Shown in pieces: positions 47,926 through 61,005 of a stretch of DNA of 64,000 bases (positions are counted from its first letter, which is position 1; each line of letters opens with the position of its first letter). Location of the stretch: NCBI GenBank assembly GCA_030674185.1, contig JAPXFY010000022.1, positions 668,035 to 732,034 of the forward strand, in the 5' to 3' direction. The translations under genes were made by a program, and so were the position numbers. Under the pieces are notes generated by a model. It saw nothing but the letters and a program-made list of their open reading frames with translations, was not told where the DNA came from and ran no database searches. Source of the DNA: Monoplex corrugatus (lineage: Eukaryota > Mollusca > Gastropoda > Littorinimorpha > Ranellidae).

Positions 47926-48690
47926 GCACTACCAGGGCAGCAGCCTTTAAAAAAAGAAACAAAGACATGATCATTATAATTATTGTTTACTCTTTCTGTA
48001 CGTTAAGGGTTTTCAGACTGGACGCAGGGTTCATCTGCGACCTATTTTGGAACAGGGGGTAAGGTCAGTAAAACACTTGTAGATATGTTTGTATTCAACA
48101 TAGAACAAAAAGGTTGGTATTCGGTTGTGCAGAATTGAATTCTAAACAACATACAGGTAATAACATCATGATAATTTTCATTATGATGTAAAAGAAACAG
48201 AACGGGAGAGGCGTGGTCTCTTTGCAGAACAAGAAGGCCCTTCACGATCGTGAACACTCGCTTCTTCTGACTCTGCACTTAATGCACTCTCAACAAAGCT
48301 ATCATCACTGTCACTGGCAGCTATTTCATCATCACTTTTGTCAAAAATTTCTGAAAAAGTGCGACAACCTGAGCAGCAGTGAGCCTAACAGGACGCTGAC
48401 TGCCTGACGCCATGGCAACTCCACTTACGAAACTGAAAACATATCAACAAACAAAGAAAACACGTGGAAAAATGGCTGAAAAGGAATAGGAAGTATCCGA
48501 CTGTCGTTATCTGTTGTCATGCGGTTGTATGTCGTTAAATGGGGAAGAACCGAAAGCAGAAAGTGATGAACCGTGCTGAGCCGCTGTGATTGGCTCGGCA
48601 GCCATTCTGAAAGTCAGCTGAGCTGATCACAGCAGCTCGTCAGACAGGAAGAGTTAAAGCCCATCCACCCTGCACAGCCATAACAGGGCA
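47926..48690. other. Unique block B, copy 1
   Basis: Contains a broken acidic ORF on the minus strand (48181-48413). TTAA sites at 48004-48007 and 48653-48656 bracket it, but the inward sequences (GGGTTTTCAG and CTCTTCCTGT) are not inverted copies. Confidence 0.6.
48181..48413 (-). pseudogene. Frameshifted acidic N-terminal ORF, possibly piggyBac-like (copy 1)
   Basis: From ATG at 48413 the frame reads MASGSQRPVRLTAAQVVALF, then hits a stop. A one-base shift near 48345-48352 opens DKSDDEIAASDSDDSFVES and continues through a Ser/Glu-rich stretch to SAKRPRLSRS, a likely basic nuclear-import motif, with a stop at 48181-48183. An acidic start followed by KRPR-type basic residues resembles piggyBac transposase N-termini. 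No transposase core follows. The duplicate at 62749-62981 carries the same frameshift, so the break predates the duplication. Confidence 0.4.
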
Positions 48691-49060
48691 ATAACTATCT
48701 CAATACTTCCTTCAACCTGAAAAAAAAAACCCAGTAACTATCTCAATACTTCTTTCAACCTGAAAAAAAAACCCAGTAACTATCTCAATACTTCTTTCAA
48801 CCTGAAAAAAAACCCAATAACTATCTCAATACTTCTTTCAACCTGAAAAAAAAACCCAATAACTATCTCAATACTTCTTTCAACCTGAAAAAAAAACACC
48901 AGTAACTATCTCAATACTTCTTTCAACCCTGAAAAAAAAACAATAACTATCTCAATACTTCTTTCAACCCTGAAAAAAAAACACATTAACTATCTCAATA
49001 CTTCTTTCAACCCTGAAAAAAACCCATTAACTATCTCAATACTTCTTTCAACCTGAAAAA
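48691..49060. repeat. A-rich ~38-42-bp minisatellite, copy 1
   Basis: About nine units of AACTATCTCAATACTTCTTT then CAACCTGAAAAAAAAACCCAGT. The A-run length varies from unit to unit. Confidence 0.95.
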
Positions 49061-49200
49061 TAAACGGAAAAGATAATTAGGTAGGGCCTACACATGTCAC
49101 TGCATCTGTGCACATAATTTGAAGATATGTTCCTGACATTGACCCCACAACAATAATGAAAAATGATCAAAAGATGTGTTTCTGTCATATACAAATATTT
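49061..49200. other. Unique block C, copy 1
   Basis: Short unique sequence matching 63686-63819. It ends at the MITE target site ATTT (49197-49200). Confidence 0.85.
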
Positions 49201-49809
49201 GTGACTGGTTCTTGCGAACGGGGTCACAAGTCGCAACGTGTGAACTGAGATACGGGCCTGAAAAGGTGGTGAGGGTCGATCTGGGTGATTTTGTTCCTAC
49301 ACATTGTCTGACCATTAATCTATCAATTATGGCAAAGATTAAAGTGAAATTTGGGCTGAAAGAGTGTTAAAATAACATTTAAAAGTGATAACCCATCGAG
49401 AATGTGCAGATTTTTTCCGTGAAAATGCGTGTGTTTGAGCTTTAATTTAGGCCATGAAACCGTACAGGGCCTCAGCATATCGCATACCGTTGGAATCAGC
49501 TCGCGAAATAGCTAGTATGTAGTGCAGAACCACTTTATCTATCACTTCACTAAGTTTGATGAAGATAGAATACTGGTTGCTAAGGAAAAAGCAGAGCATT
49601 TTGTTGTCCTTCTTTAACTCTGCTTTTCTCAAAATGGCCGTCCCATCACCCAATCCCTTTAAATTACTGTAACTCGCTCAATTTTCCAGTTAGACAGTTG
49701 AATTATAACATCATTGGAAAGAGCATTTTTTCTGCTTTCCGGTGATATAAATATCTCTATACCCCCCAAAATTAAGTTGTGACCCCATTCGTGAGAACAG
49801 GTCACATTT
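49197..49809. mobile_element. 605-bp MITE with an empty site in the duplicate copy
   Basis: The element (49201-49805) has 29-bp inverted ends: left GTGACTGGTTCTTGCGAAC then GGGGTCACAA, and right (read inward) GTGACCTGTTCTCACGAAT then GGGGTCACAA, matching at 24 of 29 positions. ATTT flanks it on both sides (49197-49200, 49806-49809). Copy 2 of the macro-repeat has a single ATTT at 63816-63819 and no insert. No transposase is present. The superfamily is not assigned, although a 4-bp duplication excludes most hAT and Tc1-type elements. Confidence 0.85.
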
Positions 49810-50325
49810 GAACTACAAACACAATGGCAGTATAATTGTAAATGATAAACTACAAACACAATAGCAATATAGCTTTTGTAATTTGATAAACTACAAACAC
49901 AGTTTTTGTAAATGATAAACTACAAACACAATGGCAGTATAGTTTTTGTAAATGATAAACTACAAACACAATGGCAGTATAGTTTTTGTAAATGATAAAC
50001 TACAAACACAACGCCAGTATAGTTTTTGTAACTGATAAACTACAAACACAATGGCAGTATAGTTTTTGTAACTGATAAACTACAAACACAACGCCAGTAT
50101 AGTTTTTGTAACTGATAAACTACAAACACAATGGCAATATAACTGTAAATAATAAACTACATGTACAAACATAATGGCAGAACAATATCATTAAATGATA
50201 AACTACAAACACAATGACAATATAACTGTAAATAATAAACTACATGTACAAACATAATGGCAGAACAATATCATTAAATGATAAACTACAAACATAATGG
50301 CATACAGTTTTTGTAACCCAAACAA
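49810..50325. repeat. 40-bp minisatellite, copy 1 (~13 units)
   Basis: Units of AAACTACAAACACAATGGCA then GTATAGTTTTTGTAAATGAT. Variants near 50150-50290 carry AATAATAAACTACATGTAC. Confidence 0.94.
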
Positions 50326-50334
50326 ACATGACCA

Positions 50335-51960
50335 CCTGTGTCAGACTTGTGTATAGAGTAGTAAGGACTGGTTGTCAGACATGTATAGAGTAGTAATGAC
50401 TGGTTGTCAGACATGTATAGAGTAGTAACGACTGGTTGTCAGACATGTGTATAGAGTAGTAAGGACTGGTTGTCAGACATGTATAGAGTAGTAATGACTG
50501 GTTGTCAGACATTATAGAGTAGTAATGACTGGTTGTCAGACATGTGTATAGAGTAGTAATGACTGGTTGTCAGACATGTATAGAGTAGTAATGACTGGTT
50601 GTCAGACATGTGTATAGAGTAGTAATGACTGGTTGTCAGACATGTATAGAGTAGTAATGACTGGTTGTCAGACATGTGTATAGAGTAGTAATGACTGGTT
50701 GTCAGACATGTGTATAGAGTAGTAATGACTGGTTGTCAGACATGTATAGAGTAGTAAGGACTGGTTGTCAGACATGTGTATAGAGTAGTAATGACTGGTT
50801 GTCAGACATGTATAGAGTAGTAAGGACTGGTTGTCAGACATGTATAGAGTAGTAAGGACTGGTTGTCAGACATGTATAGAGTAGTAATGACTGGTTGTCA
50901 GACATGTGTATAGAGTAGTAATGACAGGTTGTCAGACATGTGTGTAGAGTAGTAAGGACTGGTTGTCAGACATGTGTAGAGTAGTAAGGACTGGTTGTCA
51001 GACATATGTGTAGAGTAATAAGGACTGATTGTCAGACATATGTGTAGAGTAGTAAGGACTGGTTGTCAGACATGTGTAGAGTAGTAAGGACTGGTTGTCA
51101 GACATGTGTATAGAGTAGTAAAGACTGGTTGTCAGATATGTGTATAGAGTAGTAAGGACTGGTTGTCAGACATGTGTAGAGTAGTAAGGACTGGTTGTCA
51201 GACATGTGTAGAGTAGTAAGGACTGGTTGTCAGACATGTGTAGAGTAGTAAGGACTGGTTGTCAGACATGTGTATAGAGTAGTAATGACTGGTTGTCAGA
51301 CATGTGTGTAGAGTAGTAAGGACTGGTTGTCAGACATGTGTAGAGTAGTAAGGACTGGTTGTCAGACATATGTGTAGAGTAATAAGGACTGATTGTCAGA
51401 CATATGTGTAGAGTAGTAAGGACTGGTTGTCAGACATGTGTAGAGTAGTAAGGACTGGTTGTCAGACATGTGTAGAGTAGTAAGGACTGGTTGTCAGACA
51501 TGTGTAGAGTAGTAAGGACTGGTTGTCAGACATGTGTAGAGTAGTAAGGACTGGTTGTCAGACATTGTGTAGAGTAGTAAGGATGGTTGTCAGACAGTTC
51601 AAGGTTAGTAAGAATGGATGTCATACATCGTGTATGATAGTAAGTACATGGTTTTCAGACATATGTGTTCACAGTTTTAAGACTGGTTGTCACATGTGTT
51701 ATATATAAGTGTTGTTGTCAGAATGTGATAAGTAGTAAGGATCTGGTTGTCTGACATGTGGAGTTATAATCTGTTTTCAGACATGTGTTAGTTAGTATGG
51801 ATCTAGTGTCAACTTATAGTGTTTATGTAGACTGATTGTCAGACATAATGCTATATAAGGATGGTTGTCAGATATGTGTAATATAGGACTGGTTGTACAA
51901 CAGTGTGTACTGAGTAGTAATTGTATCCATCGTTGTCACAGTGTTGTTAAGTTTAGTATG
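50335..51960. repeat. 34-bp satellite, copy 2
   Basis: Same unit as 37735-42990, here often with GTATAGAGTAGTAATG. Clean until about 51570, then increasingly corrupted to 51960, where it passes into the 43-bp satellite. Confidence 0.94.
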
Positions 51961-54900
51961 ATGGTTTTCACATCTTTATCAGTGTTTTTGTCTGATATGT
52001 GATTCTATCACAATCTTTATCAGGTTTATGTTGATATGTATTCTATCACACTTTATCACATGTTTAGAGTTGATATGTGATTCGTTTCACACTTTACACA
52101 GTGTTTTATGTCTGATATGTGATCTATCACATTTTATACAGCTGTTTTATGTCTGATATGTGTTCACATCTTATCACAGTGTTTAGTCTGTATGTAGATA
52201 TCACAGTCTTTATCACAGCGTTTATGTGTATGTGATTTAATCACATCTTTATCACATGTTTTTATGTATGATATGTGATTTCAACATCTTTATCACAGTG
52301 TTTTATGTTGATATGTGATTCTAACATCTTTATACAGTGTTTATATGCTGATATGTAGATTCTATCGATCGTTATCACAGGATGTTTAAGTGTGTATGTA
52401 GTTCTAAATCTTTGATCAGACTATGTGTATTGATGTATTCTATACATCTTTTCAGTGTTTATGGTTGATATGGATTCTATCACATCTTTATCACAGTGTT
52501 TATGCTGATGTGTTCTATCACATCTTTTACAGTGTTATAGTCTGATATGTGATTCTAAATCATTTAGTAGAGGTATGTATATGTTTCGATGATATGTGAT
52601 TCTATCACATACTTTTCACAGTTTTATGTCTGTATGTGATTCTATCTCTTTATCACAGTGTTTTATGTGTAGAATGTGTCTATCACATCTTTTCCAGTGT
52701 TATGTCTGATATGTGATTCTATCAATTTTATCACAGTGTTTTTATGTCTGATATGTGATTCTATCACATCTTTATACAGGTTTTAGTCTGATATGTGATT
52801 CTTCACATCTTTATCCAGTGTTTTATGTTGAATGTGATTCTATCACATCTTTATCACAGGTTTTTATGTCTGATATGTATTCTATCACATCTTTATCACA
52901 GTGTTTTATGTCTGATATGTGATTCTATCACATCTTTATCACAGTGTTTTATGTTGATATGTGATTCTACACATCTTTATCACAGTGTTTTATGTTGATA
53001 TGGATTCTATCACATCTTTATACAGTGTTTTATGTTGATATGTGATTCTATCACACTTTATCAGATGTTTTATGCTGATATGTGATTCTATCACATCTTT
53101 ATCACAGTGTTTATGTTGATATGTGATTCTATCACATCTTATACAGTGTTTTATGTTGATATGTGATTCTATCACATCTTTATCACAGTGTTTTTAGTGT
53201 ATGATTGTGATTCTATCACATCTTTATCAAGTGTTTATGTCTGATATGTGATTCTATCCATTACACAGTGTTTTATCTGAGTGATTCTAACTTATCAAGT
53301 GTTTTTTGATTGAGTTCTATCACATCTTTATCACAGTGTTTTATGTCTGATATGTGATTCTATCACATCTTTATCAGTGTTTTATGTCTGATATGTGATT
53401 CTATCACATCTTTATCACAGTGTTTTATGTCTGATATGTGATTCTATCACATCTTTATCACAGTGTTTTATGTTGATATGTGATTCTATCACATCTTTAT
53501 CACAGTGTTTTATGTCTGATATGTGATTCTATCACATCTTTATCACAGTCGTTTTTTAGTGTTGATATGTGATTCTATCACATCTTTATCACAGTGTTTT
53601 ATGTCTGATATGTGATTCTATCACATCTTTATCACAGTGTTTTATGTTGATATGTGATTCTATCACATCTTTATCACAGTGTTTTATGTCTGATATGTGA
53701 TTCTATCACATCTTTATCACAGTGTTTTTATGTCTGATATGTGATTCTATCACATCTTTATCACAGTGTTTTATGTCTGATATGTGATTCTATCACATCT
53801 TTATCACAGTGTTTTTATGTCTGATATGTGATTCTATCACATCTTTATCACAGTGTTTTATGTCTGATATGTATTCTATCACATCTTTATCACAGTGTTT
53901 TTATGTCTGATATGTGATTCTATCACATCTTTATCACAGTGTTTTATGTCTGATATGTGATTCTATCACATCTTTATCACAGTGTTTTATGTCTGATATG
54001 TGATTCTATCACATCTTTATCACAGTGTTTTATGTTCTGATATGTGATTCTATCACATCTTTATCACAGTGTTTTATGTCTGATATGTGATTCTATCACA
54101 TCTTTATCACAGTGTTTTATGTTCTGATATGTGATTCTATCACATCTTTATCACAGTGTTTTATGTCTGATATGTGATTCTATCACATCTTTATCACAGT
54201 GTTTTATGTCTGATATGTGATTCTATCACATCTTTATCACAGTGTTTTATGTCTGTAGTGATCTATACTCTTTATCACAGTGTTTTATGTCTGATGTTTT
54301 AATCTTATCAAGTGTTTATGTCTGATATATCATCATCTTTATCACAGTGTTTTATGTCTGATATGTGATTCTATCACATCTTTATCCAGTGTTTTATGTC
54401 TGATATGTGATTCTATCACATCTTTATCACAGTGTTTTATTTGATATGTGATTCTATCACATCTTTATCACAGTGTTTTTATGTCTGATATGTGATTCTA
54501 TCACATCTTTATCAAGTGTTTTTATGTCTGATATGTGATTCTATCACATCTTTATCACAGTGTTTTATGTCTGATATGTGATTCTATCACATCTTTATCA
54601 CAGTGTTTTATGTCTCTGATATGTGATTCTATCACATCTTTATCACAGTGTTTTATGTCTTGATATTGTGATTCTATCACATCTTTATCACAGTGTTTTA
54701 TGTCTGATATGTGATTCTATCACATCTTTATCACAGTGTTTTATGTCTGATATGTGATTCTATCACATCTTATCAGCGTGTTTTATGTTCTGATATGTGA
54801 TCTATCACATCTTTATCACAGTTTTTATGTCTGATATGTGATTCTATCACATCTTTATCACAGTGTTTTATGTCTGATATGTTCTGATAATCTTATCACA

Positions 54901-56647
54901 TCGTTTTATGTCTATAGTGATTTATCACATCTTATCAGTGTTTATGTTGATATGGATTCATACATCTTTATCACAGTGTTTTATGTCTCTGATATGTGAT
55001 TCTATCACATCTTTATCACAGTGTTTTATGTCTGATATGTGATTCTATCACATCTTTATCACAGTGTTTTATGTCTCTGATATGTGATTCTATCACATCT
55101 TTATCACAGTGTTTTATGTCTGATATGTGATTCTATCACATCTTTATCACAGTGTTTTATGTCTTGATATGTGATTCTATCACATCTTTATCACAGTGTT
55201 TTATGTCTCTGATATGTGATTCTATCACATCTTTATCACAGTGTTTTATGTCTCTGATATGTGATTCTATCACATCTTTATCACAGTGTTTTATGTCTGA
55301 TATGTGATTCTATCACATCTTTATCACAGTGTTTTATGTCTCTGATATGTGATTCTATCACATCTTTATCACAGTGTTTTATGTCTTGATATGTGATTCT
55401 ATCACATCTTTATCACAGTGTTTTATGTCTCTGATATGTGATTCTATCACATCTTTATCACGTGTTTATGTCTTGATATGTGATTCTATCACATCTTTAT
55501 CAAGTGTTTTATGTCTGATATGTGATTCTATCACATCTTATCACAGTGTTTTATGTCTGTGATATTGAATTCTATCACATCTTTATCACAGTGTTTTATG
55601 TTCTGATATGTGATTCTATCACATCTTTATCACAGTGTTTTATGTCTGATATGTAATTCTATCACATCTTTATCACAGTGTTTTATGTCTGATATGTGAT
55701 TCTATCACATCTTTATCACAGTGTTTTATGTCTGATATGTGATTCTATCACATCTTTATCACAGTGTTTTATGTCTGATATGTGATTCTATCACATCTTT
55801 ATCACAGTGTTTTATGTCTGATACGTGATTCTATCACATCTTTATCACAGTGTTTTATGTCTGATATGTGATTCTATCACATCTTTATCACAGTGTTTTA
55901 TGTCTCTGATATGTGATTCTATCACATCTTTATCACAGTGTTTTATGTCTCTGATGTGATTCTATCACATCTTTATCACAGTTTTTTATGACTCTGATAT
56001 GTGATTGTATCACATCTTTATCACAGTGTTTTATGTCTCTGATATGTGATTCTATCACATCTTTATCACAGTGTTTTATGTCTCTGATATGTGATTCTAT
56101 CACATCTTTATCACAGTGTTTTATGTCTGTGATTCTATCACATCTTTATCAGTGTTTTATGTGTGATATGTGATTCTATCACATCTTTATCACAGTTTTA
56201 TGTCTGATCTATGATTCTATCACATCTTTATCACAGTGTTTTATGTCTGATATGGGATTCTATCACATCTTTATCAGGGTTTTATATCTCTGATATGTGA
56301 TTCTATCACATCTTTATCACAGTGTTTTATCTCTGATATGTGATTTTATCACATCTTTATCACAGTGTTTTATGTCTCTGATATGTGATTCTATCACATC
56401 TTTATCAGGGTTTTATGTCTCTGATATGTGATTCTATCACATCTTTATCACAGTGTATTTATCTCTGATGTGATTTTATCACATCTTTATCACAGTGTTT
56501 TATGTCTGTGATATGTAATTCTATCACATCTTTATCAGGGTTTTATGTCTCTGATATGTGATTCTATCACATCTTTATCACAGTGTATTTATCTCTGATG
56601 TGATTTTATCACATCTTTATCACAGTGTTTTATGTCTGATATGTGAT
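51961..56647. repeat. 43-bp satellite, copy 2 left part
   Basis: Same unit as 43030-45737. Heavily corrupted at 51961-53320 and again near 54250-54330 and 54870-54960, clean elsewhere. Interrupted at 56647 by an RTE LINE. Confidence 0.95.
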
Positions 56648-58073
56648 ATCACTTATGCTGCAAGATATGGAAGACTTGTCAGTGGCCTACAGACTGGAAG
56701 CTCCAAGAATTTGTCATGTTACATAAGAGTGGAAATGTCAAAGACTGCAACAATTATAGAACAATTGCACTGATCAGTCATGCCAGTAAAATACTGCTGA
56801 TAATAATTTTAAACAGGTTAAAGCCAAAAGTAGAGGAAGAGCTATCCGACTGTCAGGCAGGCTATAGGAAAAACAGGGGAACAATAGATATGCTGTTTGT
56901 ACTCCAGATATTGATAGAAAAGATTAGAAACACAGACCAAGAGATGTTCATCGTTTTCATTGACTACAGCAAAGCATTTGATAGCGTGATTCACCAAAGT
57001 CTTTTCCACTTCATGATCAAAATGGGTTTTCCAAGACATCTGGTTTCCCTCATAGCTTCATTATATAATGATCAAAAAGCAACAATCAGATGGAATAATC
57101 AAAACTGCAAATTTTTTAACATCACTAAAGGGGTAAGGCAAGGTTGCATCCTGTCTCCACATCTCTTCAGCATATACACTGAACATATCATGAGAGAAGC
57201 AGACATAGAAGACATGGGAGTAAATATTGGTGGTAGAAACCTGTCAAATTTACGCTACGCAGATGACACAGGATTACTGGCAGACAACATTACAGGCTCT
57301 AGGAGGATCCTGTACAGGGTAGACCGGGTTGGAAAGGCAGCTGGGCTGGACTTAAATTCAAAGAAGACAAAGGTTATGCATGTTGCAGGCAAATATAACA
57401 CTAGACAGGACCAGATCATGCTAAACCAAGTCCCTCTAGAAAATGTCAAGGACTTTAGATATTTAGGTTCAGTCAAGACACACGATGGAACATGCTCAAA
57501 AGACATAAAGATGAGAATTGGAATGGCCAAGAACAGTATGGTTCAATTGAACAATATTTGGAAAGACCACAGCATAACAGCAGACCTTAAGATAAAACTC
57601 TTAAAATGTCTTGTCTGGCCAGTGATGTTATACGGCTGCGAGGCATGGACAATGAAGAAAGAGGATGAAAGACGAGTGGAAGCAGCAGAGCTGTGGTTTT
57701 ACCGAAGACTGCTGAGGGTCAAATGGACGGATAGGCGCTCAAATGAAAGCATACTGAATGAGTTGGGTACTACACGCAAGCTTCTAGTACTCATACAACG
57801 GAGGAAACTGAAATATGTTGGACACGCAATCCGTAATGAGAGAACAGACTTGATGTCCACTGTCCTCCAAGGTAAAGTGGAAGGAAAGAGAAACAGAGGA
57901 CGGCCACCTGCATCACTTGCTAGAAACATCACAAACATCAGTGGCAAGAAACTCCAGGAGGTGGTCAGACTTAGCCAAGATCGAGAGTGCTGGAGGCAAC
58001 TTGTGAGGACATCATGTGCAGCGGCCAACACTGTTCCCGGTGACGCCGACAGGTGAGACAGGTGAGATGTGAT
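56641..58073 (+). mobile_element. 5'-truncated RTE-like LINE with uninterrupted RT frame
   Basis: The insertion (56648-58066, 1,419 bp) lies inside the 43-bp satellite with ATGTGAT on both sides (56641-56647, 58067-58073). The 3' end is only about 10 bp past the stop codon and consists of two ACAGGTGAG repeats. A satellite segment about 1.07 kb downstream (around 59130-59220) matches the sequences on both sides of the insert but lacks it. The uninterrupted frame and short 3' end indicate a recent insertion. Confidence 0.9.
56653..58056 (+). CDS. RTE-type reverse transcriptase, C-terminal part
   Basis: The open frame runs from the insertion edge to TGA at 58054-58056. The first in-frame Met is at 56716 (446 residues from there) and is unlikely to be the native start. 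Counting from that Met: NNYRTIALISHASK at 12-25, AGYRKNRGTIDML at 48-60, FIDYSKAFDSV at 81-91 (first catalytic Asp), GVRQGCILSPHLFSIY at 139-154, LRYADDTGLLADN at 179-191 (catalytic Asp pair), GLDLNSKKTKVM and DFRYLGS. The C-terminal region has LYGCEAWTMKKED and WFYRRLLRVKWTDR, then KVEGKRNRGRPP, as in RTE/BovB proteins. The endonuclease and the first RT finger motifs are missing by 5' truncation. No stop or frameshift is seen. In a full element this enzyme performs target-primed reverse transcription. This copy cannot do so alone. Confidence 0.93.
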   Translation, partial: LCCKIWKTCQWPTDWKLQEFVMLHKSGNVKDCNNYRTIALISHASKILLIIILNRLKPKVEEELSDCQAGYRKNRGTIDMLFVLQILIEKIRNTDQEMFIVFIDYSKAFDSVIHQSLFHFMIKMGFPRHLVSLIASLYNDQKATIRWNNQNCKFFNITKGVRQGCILSPHLFSIYTEHIMREADIEDMGVNIGGRNLSNLRYADDTGLLADNITGSRRILYRVDRVGKAAGLDLNSKKTKVMHVAGKYNTRQDQIMLNQVPLENVKDFRYLGSVKTHDGTCSKDIKMRIGMAKNSMVQLNNIWKDHSITADLKIKLLKCLVWPVMLYGCEAWTMKKEDERRVEAAELWFYRRLLRVKWTDRRSNESILNELGTTRKLLVLIQRRKLKYVGHAIRNERTDLMSTVLQGKVEGKRNRGRPPASLARNITNISGKKLQEVVRLSQDRECWRQLVRTSCAAANTVPGDADR

Positions 58074-61005
58074 TCTATCACATCTTTATCAGTGTTTTTG
58101 TGTCTGATGTGATTCTATCACATCTTTATGTTTTATGTCTCTGATATGGGATTTTATGACATCTTTATCATAGTGTTTTTGTGTCTCTGATATGTGATTC
58201 TATCACATCTTTATCATAGTGTTTTTGTGCTTCTGATATGGGATTTTATTACATCTTTATCACAGTGTTTTATGTCTGATATGTGATTCTATCCCATCTT
58301 TATCACAGTGTTTTATGTCTATGTGATTCTATCACATCTTTATCACAGTGTTTTATGTCTGATATGTGATTCTATCACATCTTTATCACAGTGTTTTATG
58401 TCTCTGATATGTGATTCTATCACATCTTTATCACAGTGTTTTATGTCTGATATGTGATTCTATCACATCTTTATCAGTGTTTTATGTCTCTGATATGTGA
58501 TTCTATCACATCTTTATCACAGTGTTTTATGTCTCTGATATGTGATTCTATCACATCTTTATCACAGTGTTTTATGTCTATGTGATTCTATCACATCTTT
58601 ATCACAGTGTTTTATGTCTGATCTATGATTCTATCACATCTTTATCACAGTGTTTTATGTCTGATATGGGATTCTATCACATCTTTATCAGGGTTTTATA
58701 TCTCTGATATGTGATTCTATCACATCTTTATCACAGTGTTTTATCTCTGATATGTGATTTTATCACATCTTTATCACAGTGTTTTATGTCTCTGATATGT
58801 GATTCTATCACATCTTTATCAGGGTTTTATGTCTCTGATATGTGATTCTATCACATCTTTATCACAGTGTATTTATCTCTGATGTGATTTTATCACATCT
58901 TTATCACAGTGTTTTATGTCTGTGATATGTAATTCTATCACATCTTTATCACAGTGTTTTATGTCTGATATGTGACTCTATCACATCTTTATCAGTGTTT
59001 TATGTCTCTGATATGTGATTCTATCACATCTTTATCACAGTGTTTTATGTCTCTGATATGTGATTCTATCACATCTTTATCACAGTGTATTTATCTCTGA
59101 TGTGATTTTATCACATCTTTATCACAGTGTTTTATGTCTGATGTGATTCTATCACATCTTTATCAGTGTTTTTGTGTCTGATGTGATTCTATCACATCTT
59201 TATGTTTTATGTCTCTGATATGGGATTTTATGACATCTTTATCATAGTGTTTTTGTGTCTCTGATATGTGATTCTATCACATCTTTATCATAGTGTTTTT
59301 GTGCTTCTGATATGGGATTTTATTACATCTTTATCACAGTGTTTTATGTCTGATATGTGATTCTATCCCATCTTTATCACAGTGTTTTATGTCTATGTGA
59401 TTCTATCACATCTTTATCACAGTGTTTTATGTCTGATATGTGATTCTATCACATCTTTATCACAGTGTTTTATGTCTGATATGTGATTCTATCACATCTT
59501 TATCACAGTGTATTTATGTCTATGTGATTCTATCACATCTTTATCACAGTGTTTTATGTCTGATATGTGATTCTATCACATCTTTATCACAGTGTTTTAT
59601 GTCTGATATGTGATTCTATCACATCTTTATCACAGTGTATTTATGTCTGATATGTGATTCTATCACATCTTTATCACAGTGTTTTTATGTCTGATATGTG
59701 ATTCTATCACATCTTTATCAGTGTTTTATGTGTGATATGTGATTCTATCACATCTTTATCACAGTGTTTTTATGTCTGATTGTGATTCTATCACATCTTT
59801 ATCAGTGTTTTATGTCTGATACAAGATTCTATCACATCTTTATCACAGTGTTTTATGTCTGATATGTGATCTCATATGTGATTCTATCACATCTTTATCA
59901 CAGTGTTTTATGTCTGATATGTGATTCTATCACATCTTTATCACAGTGTTTTATGTCTGATATAGATTCTATCACATCTTTCAGTGTTTATTGTCTGATA
60001 TGTGATTCTATCACATCTTTATCACAGTGTTTTTATGTCTCTGATATGTATTCTATCACATCTTTATCACAGTGTTTTGTGTCTGATATGGGATTTTATA
60101 CATCTTTATCACAGTGTTTTATGTCTGATATGTGATTCTATCCATCTTTATCACAGTGTTTTATGTCTGATATGTGATTCTATCACATCTTTATCACAGT
60201 GTTTTATGTCTGATATGTGATTCTATCACATCTTTATAGTGTTTTATTGTCTCTGATATGGGATTTTATACATCTTTATCACAGTGTTTTATGTCTGATA
60301 TGTGATTCTATCACATCTTTATCACAGTGTATTTATGTCTGATATGTGATTCTATCACATCTTTATCAGTGTTTTATGTCTGATATGTGATTCTATCACA
60401 TCTTTATCACAGTGTTTTATGTCTGATATGTGATTCTATCACATCTTTATCACAGTGTTTTATGTCTGATATGTGATTCTATCACATCTTTATCACAGTG
60501 TTTTATGTCTGATATGTGATTCTATCACATCTTTATCACAGTGTTTTATGTCTGATTATGTGATTCTATCACATCTTTATCACAGTGTTTTATGTCTGAT
60601 ATGTGATTCTATCACATCTTTATCACAGTGTTTTATGTTGATATGTGATTCTATCTCATCTTTATCACAGTGTTTTATGTCTGATATGTGATTCTATCAC
60701 ATCTTTATCAAGTGTTTATGTCTGATATGTGATTCTATCACATCTTTATCACAGTGTTTTATGTCTGATATGTGATTCTATCACATCTTTATCACAGTGT
60801 TTTGTGTCTGATATGTAAATTCTATCACATCTTTATCACAGTGTTTTATGTCTGATATGTAATTCTATCACATCTTTATCACAGTGTTTTATGTCTGATA
60901 TGGGATTGTATCACATCTTTATCACAGTGTTTTATGTCTGATATGGGATTGTATCACATCTTTATCACAGTGTTTTATGTCTGATATGGGATTGTATCAC
61001 ATCTT
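58074..61005. repeat. 43-bp satellite, copy 2 right part
   Basis: Same unit. Variant units show higher-order copies: 56200-56640 matches about 58614-59000 (offset about 2.41 kb, including the LINE), and 58080-58330 matches about 59155-59400 (offset 1,074 bp). Confidence 0.95.

Noticed and set aside
47926..48690. Intact piggyBac MITE bounded by the two TTAA sites
   Set aside because: The sequences inside the TTAA sites are not inverted repeats, so no element boundary can be claimed.
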